The notes under the pieces are model-generated. The model made no database searches, was not told where the DNA came from, and saw only the letters and a list, made by a program, of their open reading frames with translations. From Sphingomonas immobilis (GTDB lineage: Bacteria; Pseudomonadota; Alphaproteobacteria; Sphingomonadales; Sphingomonadaceae), in assembly GCF_030580995.1 (NCBI RefSeq), contig NZ_JAUQSZ010000011.1:119385-183384 (forward strand): a stretch of 64,000 nucleotides of DNA. The letters are read 5' to 3'. Positions 7,312-15,936 of this stretch are shown here, in pieces; the stretch's first letter is position 1, and each line of letters begins with the position of its first letter. The position numbers and the translations under genes are program-made.

Positions 7312-9318
7312 ATGAAGAAGACTTTCGTTTCATTGCTGGCGCTCGTCGCCGCGACACCCGCTCTCGCGCAGAGCGAACCGGCCAGCCCGGTGACCAATAC
7401 CGATACCGACGACGTGGTCGTTACCGCGACCCGATCGGGCGACGCCATCCCGGCCGCGCTGCTCGGCTCGTCGGTCACGGTGATCGACGACAAGGATCTG
7501 CAGGCACGCCAGACGCGCTTCATCGTCGACGTGCTGCGCGACGTGCCGGGCGTCGCCGTCGTTCGCGGCGTCGGCGGCCTGACCGAGGTGCGCATCCGCG
7601 GCACCGAAGGCAATCACACTCTGGTGTTCATCGACGGCATCAAGGCCGACGATCCCTATAACGCGCAGTATGATTTCGGCGGCCTGATCAACGACGAGGC
7701 CTCGCGCGTCGAGGTGCTGCGCGGCCAGCAGAGCTCGCTCTACGGATCGGACGCGATCGGCGGCGTGATCAGCTACACCACGCTGTCGGGCCGCGAGGCT
7801 CCCGGCTATTCGGCGCGCGTCGAGGGCGGCACGCAGGGCACGATCGCGGGCGGCGCACGCGCCGGCGGCGTCATCGGCGACACGCTCGATTACGCGCTGT
7901 CGGGCAGCTATTACCGCACGGACGGCTTCGTCGTCGCGCCGGGCGGCAAGCTCGCGACCGGCTCGGAGAACCTCAGCGTGACCGGCAAGGCCAACTGGAC
8001 CCCGGCTTCCAACTTCAAGCTGACCGCGGTCGGCCGCTATACGCGGCTGCGTGCCGATCTCGTCGATCAGGACATCGCGGCCGGTTCGCCGATCATCCAG
8101 GGCTATCCGATCACCATCGCGGTCGACAGCCCCGGCAATTTGACGCGCAACCGCGCGTGGTACGGGCTGGTCGGTGCGAACTGGGATCTGTTCGACGGCG
8201 CGTGGACCAATGCCGCCACCGCCGCGATCACCGATTCCGCGCGCGAATATGACGGCCCGTTCGGTCCCTCGGGCAGCTTCGGGCGGCGTTACCGCACCAC
8301 CTTCAACTCGACCGTGCGCTTCGGCAGCGAGCGGGTGAAGAACCGCTTCACGCTCGGCATGGACTGGGAACGGCAGCAGTTCCGCAACAACGCGGCGTTC
8401 GCCGACAACAGCCAGCATACGCTCGACACGCTCGGCTATGTCGCCAGCTACGATCTGACGATCGACGACCGGCTCGCGTTCGGCGCATCGGCGCGGATCG
8501 ACGACTACAGCCTGTTCCGCAGCGCCGCGACCTACCGCGTGACGGGCAGCTATCTGTTCCCGACCGGCACGCGCGTCCACGCCGCCTACGGCACCGGCAT
8601 CAAGGCACCGACGCCGAGCGAGCTGTTCGGCTATTCGAGCGGCGTCTACATCGGCAACCCGAACCTGAAGCCCGAGGAATCGAAGGGCTGGGAAGCGGGC
8701 ATCGAACAGGGCTTTCTCGACCGCAAGGTGACTTTGGGGGCGACCTATTTCCGCAGCCGTTTCGACAATCAGATCACCTCGACCTCGGTGTTCGATCCCA
8801 TCAGCGGCACCTTCGTCTCGTCGAGCTTCAACAATGCCGTGGTCTCGCACCAGCAGGGTGTCGAGGTCGTGGCGGCGGTGAAGCTCGCGGATTTCCGGGT
8901 CGATGCGAACTACACCTATCTCGATGCACCGCAGACGCTCAGCGCGCTCGTCGGCAATGCACCGGCGGGTGGCGGCTTCCAGGCGGCGGTGCCGGTGACG
9001 GGGCAGGCGGTACGGCGTGCGCGCGACATCGCCTCGCTCAACGTCACCTATGCGCCCAAGGCGTTCCCGATCAGCGCGACGCTGACGGTGCGCTACAACG
9101 GCGGGCAGCGCGACAGTGCCTTCACCGGCAGCTTCCAGCGCGTGATGGTCAACCTGCCGTCCTATACGATCGTGAACCTCAACGCCTCGTACGACTTCGG
9201 CCCGCACTTCCAGGTGTTCGGCCGCGTCGAGAATCTGGCTGGCGAGCGCTATCAGGAGGTGTTCGGGTACAATTCGCCGGGCCGTTCGGCCACCGGCGGG
9301 GTGCGCGTGAAGTTCTGA
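7312..9318 (+). CDS. btuB: TonB-dependent cobalamin receptor BtuB
   Basis: A 668-residue outer-membrane receptor. The signal peptide is residues 1-20 (MKKTFVSLLALVAATPALAQ). A TonB box (DDVVVTATR, 33-41) follows, then the plug domain with LRDVPGVAVV and RIRGTEGNHTLVFIDG, and a 22-strand barrel ending in aromatic F (GGVRVKF). The length is close to BtuB of enteric bacteria. GGGGGA lies just before the ATG. The B12 riboswitch upstream and the btuFCD genes downstream identify the substrate as a cobalamin or related corrinoid. It imports substrate to the periplasm using TonB energy. Confidence 0.92.
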   Translation: MKKTFVSLLALVAATPALAQSEPASPVTNTDTDDVVVTATRSGDAIPAALLGSSVTVIDDKDLQARQTRFIVDVLRDVPGVAVVRGVGGLTEVRIRGTEGNHTLVFIDGIKADDPYNAQYDFGGLINDEASRVEVLRGQQSSLYGSDAIGGVISYTTLSGREAPGYSARVEGGTQGTIAGGARAGGVIGDTLDYALSGSYYRTDGFVVAPGGKLATGSENLSVTGKANWTPASNFKLTAVGRYTRLRADLVDQDIAAGSPIIQGYPITIAVDSPGNLTRNRAWYGLVGANWDLFDGAWTNAATAAITDSAREYDGPFGPSGSFGRRYRTTFNSTVRFGSERVKNRFTLGMDWERQQFRNNAAFADNSQHTLDTLGYVASYDLTIDDRLAFGASARIDDYSLFRSAATYRVTGSYLFPTGTRVHAAYGTGIKAPTPSELFGYSSGVYIGNPNLKPEESKGWEAGIEQGFLDRKVTLGATYFRSRFDNQITSTSVFDPISGTFVSSSFNNAVVSHQQGVEVVAAVKLADFRVDANYTYLDAPQTLSALVGNAPAGGGFQAAVPVTGQAVRRARDIASLNVTYAPKAFPISATLTVRYNGGQRDSAFTGSFQRVMVNLPSYTIVNLNASYDFGPHFQVFGRVENLAGERYQEVFGYNSPGRSATGGVRVKF

Positions 9319-9320
9319 TC

Positions 9321-10148
9321 GTGCGCGGGGGCCTCGCCCTTGCCGCCGTCCTGTGCCCGGCGCTCGTCGCCGGGTGCAGCGCGGCGGCGCCCCCTGTTTC
9401 CACGCGCCCCGCAAAGCCGGTGCGCGTCATGTCGATGAACCAATGCACCGACCAGCTCGTGCTGGCGCTGCTCCCGCCGGAACGCATCGCGTCGGTGACG
9501 TGGCTGTCGCGCGATCCACGCTATTCGGCGATGGTCGTGGAAGCCGCGCGCGTCGCCGCCAATCGCGGCAGCGTGGAGGAGGTGGTGACGACCCGGCCTG
9601 ATCTGATCGTTACCGATACCTTCTCCAATCCCGGCGGCCGCGCGCTGCTGGCGCGGCTCGGCGTGCCGGTCGTCGCGATCGAGGATGCGATGGACGTACC
9701 CGCCATCCGCCGCAACATAAGCGACCTTGCTACCGCCTTGGGCGTGCCCGAACGCGGCGCGGCGCTGGTCGCGAAGATGGATGCGCGGCTGGTCGCGTCG
9801 CCGCCGGTGCGCGGCGTGCGCGTCGCCGTCTGGGGCCGCGACGGCATGCGCGAGGGCCCGCTCGTCGCCGCCGTGATCGCCGCCGCCGGCCTCACCGACG
9901 TGACGCCAGAGACCGGCCCGACCGATACCGAGGCGCTGCTGCAAGCCGCGCCCGATTTCCTGATCGAGGGCGACGGCGCGGACGGCGGCGCCTCGCTCGG
10001 CGACGCGCGCCGCGACACCGCGATCGTGCGCAAGCGTTGGCCGCGCAGCCGCATCCTCCACATCTCGCCGCGCGACACGATCTGCGGCGCGCCCGCCATC
10101 GCCGATGCCGCGATCGCGCTCCGGGCGCAGGTGCGGGCGGCGCTATGA
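9321..10148 (+). CDS. btuF: Cobalamin ABC transporter substrate-binding lipoprotein
   Basis: A 275-residue periplasmic binding protein of the BtuF/FepB (class III) type. The hydrophobic leader ends in lipobox VAGC with Cys19, so it is probably membrane-anchored. It begins RVMSMNQCTDQLVLAL and has the long backbone helix expected of this class. It starts with GTG at 9321, two bases after the btuB stop, and its TGA overlaps the ATG of btuC (ATGA). It should capture the corrinoid from BtuB and deliver it to BtuCD. Confidence 0.88.
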   Translation: MRGGLALAAVLCPALVAGCSAAAPPVSTRPAKPVRVMSMNQCTDQLVLALLPPERIASVTWLSRDPRYSAMVVEAARVAANRGSVEEVVTTRPDLIVTDTFSNPGGRALLARLGVPVVAIEDAMDVPAIRRNISDLATALGVPERGAALVAKMDARLVASPPVRGVRVAVWGRDGMREGPLVAAVIAAAGLTDVTPETGPTDTEALLQAAPDFLIEGDGADGGASLGDARRDTAIVRKRWPRSRILHISPRDTICGAPAIADAAIALRAQVRAAL

Positions 10149-11128
10149 ACCGCTGGCTGATCCCGCTTCTGCTGCTGGCGCTGGCCGCGCTGAGCGTCGC
10201 ATCCCTGCTCTCGGGCACGATCTGGCTCTCGCCCGCGGCGCTGGCCGAGGCGGCGCGCGCGCAGCACCCGACGCTGGCGGGCCTCATCATCACCGAGATC
10301 CGCCTGCCGCGCCTCGTGCTCGGCATCCTCGTCGGCGCGATCCTCGGCCTGTCGGGGGCGGTGCTGCAGGGCCTGTTGCGCAATCCGCTCGCCGAGCCGG
10401 GGCTGCTCGGCGTGTCGGCGGGTGCGTCGCTCGGCGCGGTGATCGCGATCTATTTCGGGCTGGCGGCGCATTTCGCGCTCGCGACGCCGTTGTTCGGGCT
10501 GGTGGGCGGGCTCGTCACCGCCGGGCTCGCGCTGACGCTGGCGCGCAGCGGCGGCACGCTGGCGCTGATCCTCGCAGGGGCCGCGGTGTCGAGCATCGCC
10601 GGCGCGGGTGTCAGCCTTGCGCTCAACCTCGCGCCCAATCCCTACGCCGCCTATGAGATCATGACCTGGCTGATGGGCTCGCTCGCCGACCGGAGCTGGG
10701 ATCATGTCGTCCTCGCCGGGCCCTTCATCCTGATCGGCGCGGCGCTGCTGCTGGCGACCGCGCGCGCCATCGATGCGCTGACGCTGGGCGAGGCGCAGGC
10801 GGAGAGCCTCGGCGTCAACCTGAAGCGCATCCGCCTGCTCGCTTTGTTCGGCACCGCGCTCGGCGTTGGCGCGGCGACGGCGGTGACGGGCGCGATCGGT
10901 TTCGTCGGGCTGATCGCGCCGCACATCGTCCGCCCGCTCGTCGGCCACCGGCCCGGCGCGACGCTGGTCCCGGCGGCGATCGCGGGCGCGGTGATCGTCA
11001 CGGCGGCGGACATCGCTACGCGCCTCGTCCATTTCGGCCCGGAAATCCGCCTCGGCGTGTTCGTCAGCGTCGTCGGCGCACCGTTCTTCCTGTGGCTGGT
11101 GCTGCACGTGCGGAACACCGCGCCATGA
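10145..11128 (+). CDS. btuC: Cobalamin ABC transporter permease
   Basis: A 327-residue FecCD-family permease with about ten hydrophobic helices. Family landmarks include RLPRLVLGILVGAILGLSGAVLQGLLRNPLAEPGLLG near the N-terminus, the cytoplasmic coupling region around LTLGEAQAESLGV, and GAIGFVGLIAPHIVRPLVG. It overlaps btuF and btuD by four bases each (ATGA), a tight translational arrangement consistent with fixed subunit stoichiometry. Confidence 0.92.
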   Translation: MNRWLIPLLLLALAALSVASLLSGTIWLSPAALAEAARAQHPTLAGLIITEIRLPRLVLGILVGAILGLSGAVLQGLLRNPLAEPGLLGVSAGASLGAVIAIYFGLAAHFALATPLFGLVGGLVTAGLALTLARSGGTLALILAGAAVSSIAGAGVSLALNLAPNPYAAYEIMTWLMGSLADRSWDHVVLAGPFILIGAALLLATARAIDALTLGEAQAESLGVNLKRIRLLALFGTALGVGAATAVTGAIGFVGLIAPHIVRPLVGHRPGATLVPAAIAGAVIVTAADIATRLVHFGPEIRLGVFVSVVGAPFFLWLVLHVRNTAP

Positions 11129-11892
11129 GCGATCTCGTCCTCGAGGGCGTCAGCGTCGTGCGGCGCGGCCGCCTCGTCCTCGACTGGGCGGACGTGCATT
11201 TCGCCGCCGGCCGCCTGACCGTGGTGATCGGCGCGAACGGCGCGGGCAAGAGCACTCTCCTCGAAGTCGCCGCCGGGCTGCTCCCGCCGGGCCGCGGGCA
11301 GGTGACGCTGGGCGGCGCTCCGCTCGCGGCGATCGGCCGCCAGGGCCTCGCGCGCCGCCGCGCCTATCTGCCGCAGAGCCCGCGCGTGGACTGGGCGATC
11401 AGCGTCGAGCGCGTCGTTGCGCTCGGCCTCAGCGCGCATCTGCCCGCGTTCGGCGGCCTGCCCGCGATCTGGCAGCCGAGGATCGACGCCGCGCTCGACC
11501 GCTACGATCTGCTCGCCCTGCGCGACCGGCCCGCGACGCGGCTGTCGGGCGGCGAGCTCGCCCGCGTGATGCTGGCGCGCGCGACGGTCGGCGAACCCGA
11601 GCTGCTGATCGTCGACGAGCCCACCGCCGGGCTCGATCCGCGTCACGCGCTCGATGCGGCCAAGCGGCTGCGCGCGCTGGCCGACGCCGGCCATACCGTG
11701 ATCGTCGCGCTCCACGATCTCGATCTCGCGCTGCGCATCGCCGACGATGTCGTCGCCGTGCGGAACGGCCGCATCGCGGTGCAGGGCGATGCCGAGACGA
11801 TCTTCACCGGGGAGATGCTGGGCGCGCTCTACGACGTGGCGGTGCGCGTGACGCGCGACGCCGACGGCGCGTCGATCCGCTTCCTCGACTAG
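11125..11892 (+). CDS. btuD: Cobalamin ABC transporter ATPase
   Basis: A 255-residue ABC ATPase. It has Walker A GANGAGKST (residues 36-44), a Q-loop (YLPQS), the signature LSGGE, Walker B LLIVDEPTAGLD and the switch His (VALHDLD). It is the last gene of the btuBFCD unit. Its TAG stop shares the tetranucleotide CTAG with the stop of the convergent merR gene. Confidence 0.92.
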   Translation: MSDLVLEGVSVVRRGRLVLDWADVHFAAGRLTVVIGANGAGKSTLLEVAAGLLPPGRGQVTLGGAPLAAIGRQGLARRRAYLPQSPRVDWAISVERVVALGLSAHLPAFGGLPAIWQPRIDAALDRYDLLALRDRPATRLSGGELARVMLARATVGEPELLIVDEPTAGLDPRHALDAAKRLRALADAGHTVIVALHDLDLALRIADDVVAVRNGRIAVQGDAETIFTGEMLGALYDVAVRVTRDADGASIRFLD

Positions 11893-12338
11893 CGCCCGCG
11901 CGCCGTCTTCACGCGCGCCATCGCATCGTGTTCGATCTGGCGCAGCTCGCGGATCGTCTCCTCCAGCGCGACCTGCTGCTTCTCGAGGTCGAGCAGCCGC
12001 TCGCGCACCCGCCCCGCAAGGCGGATCATCTGCTCCACATGCTCGGGATCGGCATCGTAGAGGTCGAGGAACTCCTGAATTTCGCGGAGTGAAAACCCGA
12101 GCCGCTTGCCGCGCAGGATCAATTGCATCCGGCCCACGTCGCGCCGCGAATAGATGCGCATGCTGCCGACGCGCTCGGGCTCGATCAGGCCCTTGTCCTC
12201 ATAGAAACGCAGCGCGCGGTGCGTGACGCCGAGCTGCCGCGCCACCTCCTGTATCCCCTGGCGCGTACGATCCTGCCGTTCGCCCTTAACGACGGCGCGA
12301 AGATCAGCGGCGCGAAGATCGGCCTCGCCCGTGTTCAA
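11889..12338 (-). CDS. MerR-family regulator of acyl-CoA catabolism (LiuR-like)
   Basis: A 149-residue MerR protein. The winged HTH covers about residues 28-97 (IQEVARQLGVTHRALRFYEDKGL, then MRIYSRRDVGRMQLI) and a C-terminal coiled coil serves dimerisation. There are no conserved metal-binding cysteines, in keeping with metabolite-sensing MerR members such as LiuR. It starts with TTG at 12338, overlapping the fadD stop (TTGA), and is the third gene of fadL-fadD-merR. The location next to fatty-acid genes and the palindrome at 15852-15867 suggest control of both flanking operons; the effector is inferred to be an acyl-CoA. Confidence 0.8.
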   Translation of the reverse strand: MNTGEADLRAADLRAVVKGERQDRTRQGIQEVARQLGVTHRALRFYEDKGLIEPERVGSMRIYSRRDVGRMQLILRGKRLGFSLREIQEFLDLYDADPEHVEQMIRLAGRVRERLLDLEKQQVALEETIRELRQIEHDAMARVKTARGR

Positions 12339-14011
12339 GCGCGCTTGGCCTTTTCCTCGGCGACCAGCTCCTTTTTGGAGAGCTTGCCGATCAGCGTCTT
12401 GGGCAGGGTGTCGCGAATCTCATACTCCTTCGGGATCTCGATCTTATTGAGCCGCTCCTCGAGGAATTTGTCGAGGTCCGCGATGCTCAAAGTCTGTCCC
12501 TCGTTGAGCGCGACGAACAATTTCGGCGACTGGCCGCGATAGGGATCGGGGATGGCGATCGCGATCGCTTCCTTGACGGCCGGATGCTGGTACGCCGCAT
12601 CCTCGATCACGCGCGGATAGACGTTGTAGCCGCCCGCCAGGATCACGTCCTTGATGCGGTCGACCAGGAAGAGATAGCCGTCCTCGTCGAGATAGCCGAT
12701 ATCGCCCGTCCTGAGCGCGCCGTCGACGAACACCGCCTCGGTCTCGGCGGGCTTGCCCCAATAGCCTTTCATCACCTGCACCCCGCGCGCGCAGACCTCG
12801 CCGCGCTCGCCGGTGGGGAGCAGCACGTGCGGGTTGGCGGGGTCGCGGATCTCCAGCGTCGTGGCGGGGAAGCGCGGGCCGCAACTGTTGGTCTTGATCA
12901 GCCCATCGATCGGATTGCAGGCGATGATCGGCGAGGCTTCGGACAGGCCGTAGCCCTCGACCACGCGCGCGCCGGTGCGGCGTTCGAACGCCTCGCGGAT
13001 TTCGAGCGGCAGCGGCGCTCCGCCGGAAATGCAGGCGCGCACGTTCGACAGATCGGGAATCTGCGCGTCGGGCAGGTCGTTCATCGCGGCGTAGATCGTC
13101 GGCACGCCGAAGAATTGCGTCGGGGGCTTGCGCTTCATCGTGCGCAGCACCTGCGCCATGTTGAAGCGCGGCAGCAGCACCATCTCCGCGCCGATCTCGA
13201 TCGAGAAATTGAGCACGGTGGTGAGCGCGAAGACGTGGAACATCGGCAGCACGCCGAGGGTCCGCTCCTGCTGCGAACGCAAGCCCCCGACATGAATCAG
13301 CATCTGCGCGCTGTTGCCGGTGAGGTTGGCGTGGGTCAGCATCGCGCCCTTGGGCGTGCCGGTCGTGCCGCCGGTATATTGGAGGACGGCGACGTCATCG
13401 GGGTGCTGCGCGACCGGATCGGGCGCGGCATGATTGGCGAGCAGTTCGCGCAGCGGAATGGTCCGCGCCGGATCCTCGATATGCGCATGTTCCTTGCGCT
13501 TGAGGAAGGTGAAGCCGAGCGCCTGCACCATCGGCAGCATGTCGGCCATGCCGCACACGACGATGCGCTCGACGCCCGCCGCCTTCGCGATCTTCTCCAC
13601 CTTGTCATGGATCATCGCGAGATCGGGCACGGCGATGAAGCGCGTGCCGGAATCGCGGATCTGATGATCGAGCTCGTGTTCGGTATAGAGCGGGTTGAAC
13701 TGCACGACGATCGCGCCGACGCGGAGAGCGGCGAAATACAGCACCGGGAAATAGGGGCAGTTGGGCAGGCAGAGGCCGAAGCGGTCGCCCGGCTTCAGCC
13801 CCTTGTCCTGCAGGCCGCGCGCCGCATGCTCGACCAGAGTGCCGAGCGCCTTGTACGTCCACGTCCGCCCCATGAAATCGACCGCGATCCGTTCGGGCCA
13901 GGTTGCGACGGCGTGGTCGAGCAGATCGGTCAGCAGGCGGGGCGTGATCCCCGCCGCCGACTGGAGGTCGGCGACGGGGGAGGCGTCGAGAGGCGGCATC
14001 GCGGTATCCAC
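12335..14011 (-). CDS. fadD: Long-chain fatty acid-CoA ligase
   Basis: A 558-residue ANL-superfamily ligase. The ATP-binding P-loop YTGGTTGTPKGAMLTH lies near residue 215, followed by EGYGLSEASP, the adenylate motif LRTGDIGYLDEDGYLFLVDR, and a C-terminal Lys region (LIGKLSKKEL). It activates free fatty acids to acyl-CoA using ATP. The GTG start at 14011 follows the fadL stop by two bases. In combination with FadL it supplies substrate to the beta-oxidation enzymes encoded divergently. Confidence 0.88.
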   Translation of the reverse strand: MDTAMPPLDASPVADLQSAAGITPRLLTDLLDHAVATWPERIAVDFMGRTWTYKALGTLVEHAARGLQDKGLKPGDRFGLCLPNCPYFPVLYFAALRVGAIVVQFNPLYTEHELDHQIRDSGTRFIAVPDLAMIHDKVEKIAKAAGVERIVVCGMADMLPMVQALGFTFLKRKEHAHIEDPARTIPLRELLANHAAPDPVAQHPDDVAVLQYTGGTTGTPKGAMLTHANLTGNSAQMLIHVGGLRSQQERTLGVLPMFHVFALTTVLNFSIEIGAEMVLLPRFNMAQVLRTMKRKPPTQFFGVPTIYAAMNDLPDAQIPDLSNVRACISGGAPLPLEIREAFERRTGARVVEGYGLSEASPIIACNPIDGLIKTNSCGPRFPATTLEIRDPANPHVLLPTGERGEVCARGVQVMKGYWGKPAETEAVFVDGALRTGDIGYLDEDGYLFLVDRIKDVILAGGYNVYPRVIEDAAYQHPAVKEAIAIAIPDPYRGQSPKLFVALNEGQTLSIADLDKFLEERLNKIEIPKEYEIRDTLPKTLIGKLSKKELVAEEKAKRA

Positions 14012-14013
14012 GG

Positions 14014-15306
14014 TCAGAAGTGTACCCGCCCGCCGATCGACAGCACGACCGCATGGGCATCGGTCAGGCTGCCGTTGACGAGGATCGGCGTCTGGGCGGC
14101 CGTTCCCGCATAGGCGGCGGTGGTGCGGTTGATGACGGCGTCGTCGATGGCGATGTAGGTCGCCGCCGCGTCGATCGTGAAGCGCTCCGACAGGTTGTAG
14201 CTGGCGCCGCCCGAGAAGTTCCAGCGGTTGTTGTCGGGCACGCGCGCGTCGCGGTTGCCGTTGCTGGTCGGCGTCTGGTCGTGCTGCACGCCGGCGCGCA
14301 GCGTCAGCTTAGGCGAAATGTCGTAATCGACGCCGCCCGCGAAGCTCCAGGTATCGCGGTAATTCTCGGGGATGGCGGCGTTGAGCGGTGCGCCGAGGCG
14401 GATCGCGTCAAACTCCGACCAGCCCATCCGCACCGCCTGCGCGTTGAGCGTCACCTGCGGCGACACCCGGTAGCGCGCGCCGAAATTCACCTGCCACGGC
14501 GTGCTGAAGTTCGCGGTGGTGGAGATGGTCGAATTCTGCGCGGCGAGCGGGCCGAGCAGGCCGGAGGTGGTCACGGTGCCGGTCAGCGTATGCTTCACCG
14601 CCGACTTGTAGCCGACGCCGAGCTGCAGCGGACCCTTGTGATATTGCGCACCCACGCTGTAGCCGACGTCCCAGCCATTGCCTTTCAGCTCCTGGAAACC
14701 GTCGCCGGGCAGCAGCGGAGAGATCTGCGGCAGCGCGTTCGACAGGGTCGCCTCGGCATAATGGACGTTGAGGCCCGCGCCGATGCTGATCTCCGGCGTC
14801 ACCGCGAAGGCGATCGTCGGCTGGAGATCATAGAGGCGCAGCTTGGTCTGCAGCGCGGTGTAGCGCGCCCAGCTCGTCGTCGGATATTTCGTCTCGAAGG
14901 CATAGGGTGCGCCGATGTTCATGCCCACCGACAGGCGCGGCGTGATCGCACAGGCGAAACCGCCCGACGGCAGCACGCCGTTGGTGATCGGGTTGCGGCT
15001 GACCGCGTCGCCACCGACCGCCGCCGGTGCCTGGCCCGGCCGCACGATGACGGTGCCGAGGTTGTTGACGTTGCCGCGCGGCAGGATCGCGCTGACGCCG
15101 AGCGCGCCGTCGCAGCCCCTGATCCCGCCGATCGCCGCCGGGTTCCACCACATCGATGCCGCACCCTGGTCCGCCGTCTCACCCGAGAAGGCGCGTCCGT
15201 TGCCGCGCACCGACTGCTCCTGCAGGTAGAAACCGCTGGCGTGCGCCGTCCCGGCAAGGCCGAGCGCCATCAGCGGCAGGGCGCCGGCTGCGATAATCTT
15301 CTTCAT
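14014..15306 (-). CDS. fadL: Outer-membrane long-chain fatty acid transporter (FadL/OmpP1/TodX)
   Basis: A 430-residue outer-membrane barrel. The signal peptide ends at about residue 23 (GLAGTAHA), and the mature N-terminus SGFYLQEQSVRGNGRAFSG is the family's hatch start, followed by MWWNPAAIGG, the NPA motif of FadL. The protein ends in F. GGAGAG lies eight bases before the ATG at 15306. It admits hydrophobic substrates across the outer membrane and heads the fadL-fadD-merR unit. Confidence 0.88.
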   Translation of the reverse strand: MKKIIAAGALPLMALGLAGTAHASGFYLQEQSVRGNGRAFSGETADQGAASMWWNPAAIGGIRGCDGALGVSAILPRGNVNNLGTVIVRPGQAPAAVGGDAVSRNPITNGVLPSGGFACAITPRLSVGMNIGAPYAFETKYPTTSWARYTALQTKLRLYDLQPTIAFAVTPEISIGAGLNVHYAEATLSNALPQISPLLPGDGFQELKGNGWDVGYSVGAQYHKGPLQLGVGYKSAVKHTLTGTVTTSGLLGPLAAQNSTISTTANFSTPWQVNFGARYRVSPQVTLNAQAVRMGWSEFDAIRLGAPLNAAIPENYRDTWSFAGGVDYDISPKLTLRAGVQHDQTPTSNGNRDARVPDNNRWNFSGGASYNLSERFTIDAAATYIAIDDAVINRTTAAYAGTAAQTPILVNGSLTDAHAVVLSIGGRVHF

Positions 15307-15345
15307 ACTCTACTCTCCATGCGTAATTTTTGTTTGTCGTTGGTG

Positions 15346-15747
15346 TCAGCGGATGCGGGTCCAGGTCTGCGTCTTGCAGAGCGGCCAGACGATGCAGCCC
15401 TTCAGCTTGAGCTGGTCGGCGCTGGCGGGGGTGAGGGTGGCGCTGTAGGTGCCGCCGTCGTCGCCGTTATAGATGGTGCCGCCGCCCCACGCGCCCGATT
15501 TCCAGGTGAAGCCTTTCAGGATCACGAGGCCCTTCAGCGCGCGCCCGCGCTGTGCGGCATCCTTGTTGTTGGCGTCCTTCAGGTTCGAATTGGCGCGGAT
15601 GCCGTCCGAATCGACGAGCGTGCCGCAGATCGACGCACCGCATTTCGCGATTTCCACGACGCCGTGTTTGGTGGGCGTCTGCCAGCGGCCGACGACGATT
15701 TCGGGGGAGGCGGCGCCTGCTGCCGCCAGTGCCAGAAGTTCAAACAT
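15346..15747 (-). CDS. DUF2147-family exported protein
   Basis: A 133-residue protein with a short hydrophobic N-terminus (MFELLALAAAGAASP), then the DUF2147 pattern: VGRWQTPTKHGVVEI, CGASICGTLV, GLVILKGF, and WKSGAWGGGTIYNGDDGGTY. The ATG at 15747 has GGAGAG six bases upstream; the longer frame to 15771 lacks this. DUF2147 proteins are small beta-rich periplasmic proteins of unknown role, often next to lipid or acyl-CoA genes. It sits upstream of fadL, on the same strand, 39 bases away. Confidence 0.8.
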   Translation of the reverse strand: MFELLALAAAGAASPEIVVGRWQTPTKHGVVEIAKCGASICGTLVDSDGIRANSNLKDANNKDAAQRGRALKGLVILKGFTWKSGAWGGGTIYNGDDGGTYSATLTPASADQLKLKGCIVWPLCKTQTWTRIR

Positions 15748-15851
15748 GCTCTCTCCAAACCATTTTCGCATCGCCAGTGGATCCGACGTGCTGGTCTTGG
15801 CGTTTCCGTGTCTCCCGGAATGCGCGAATCACATCCTGCTACAAAAATCAG

Positions 15852-15867
15852 TTGACGTATAGGTCAA
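15852..15867. promoter_or_regulatory. Operator candidate of the MerR/LiuR-like regulator
   Basis: TTGAC (15852-15856) and GTCAA (15863-15867) form a perfect inverted repeat with a six-base spacer. TTGACG could act as the -35 box of a promoter for the thiolase operon, and placement between promoter elements is typical of MerR regulators. It lies between the divergent DUF2147/fadL side and the thiolase/fadN/fadE side. The link to the MerR protein at 11889-12338 is inferred. Confidence 0.5.
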
Positions 15868-15936
15868 TTATCGCACCTTAAGGGAATGCGATCGGGTGGT
15901 GATTCCCGGCAACACCTGTACGGAGAGGTTTCATCG

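Noticed and set aside
7330..9414. A 694-residue minus-strand open frame over btuB
   Set aside because: Antisense to a receptor with signal peptide, TonB box and plug; Arg/Ala-rich low-complexity translation.
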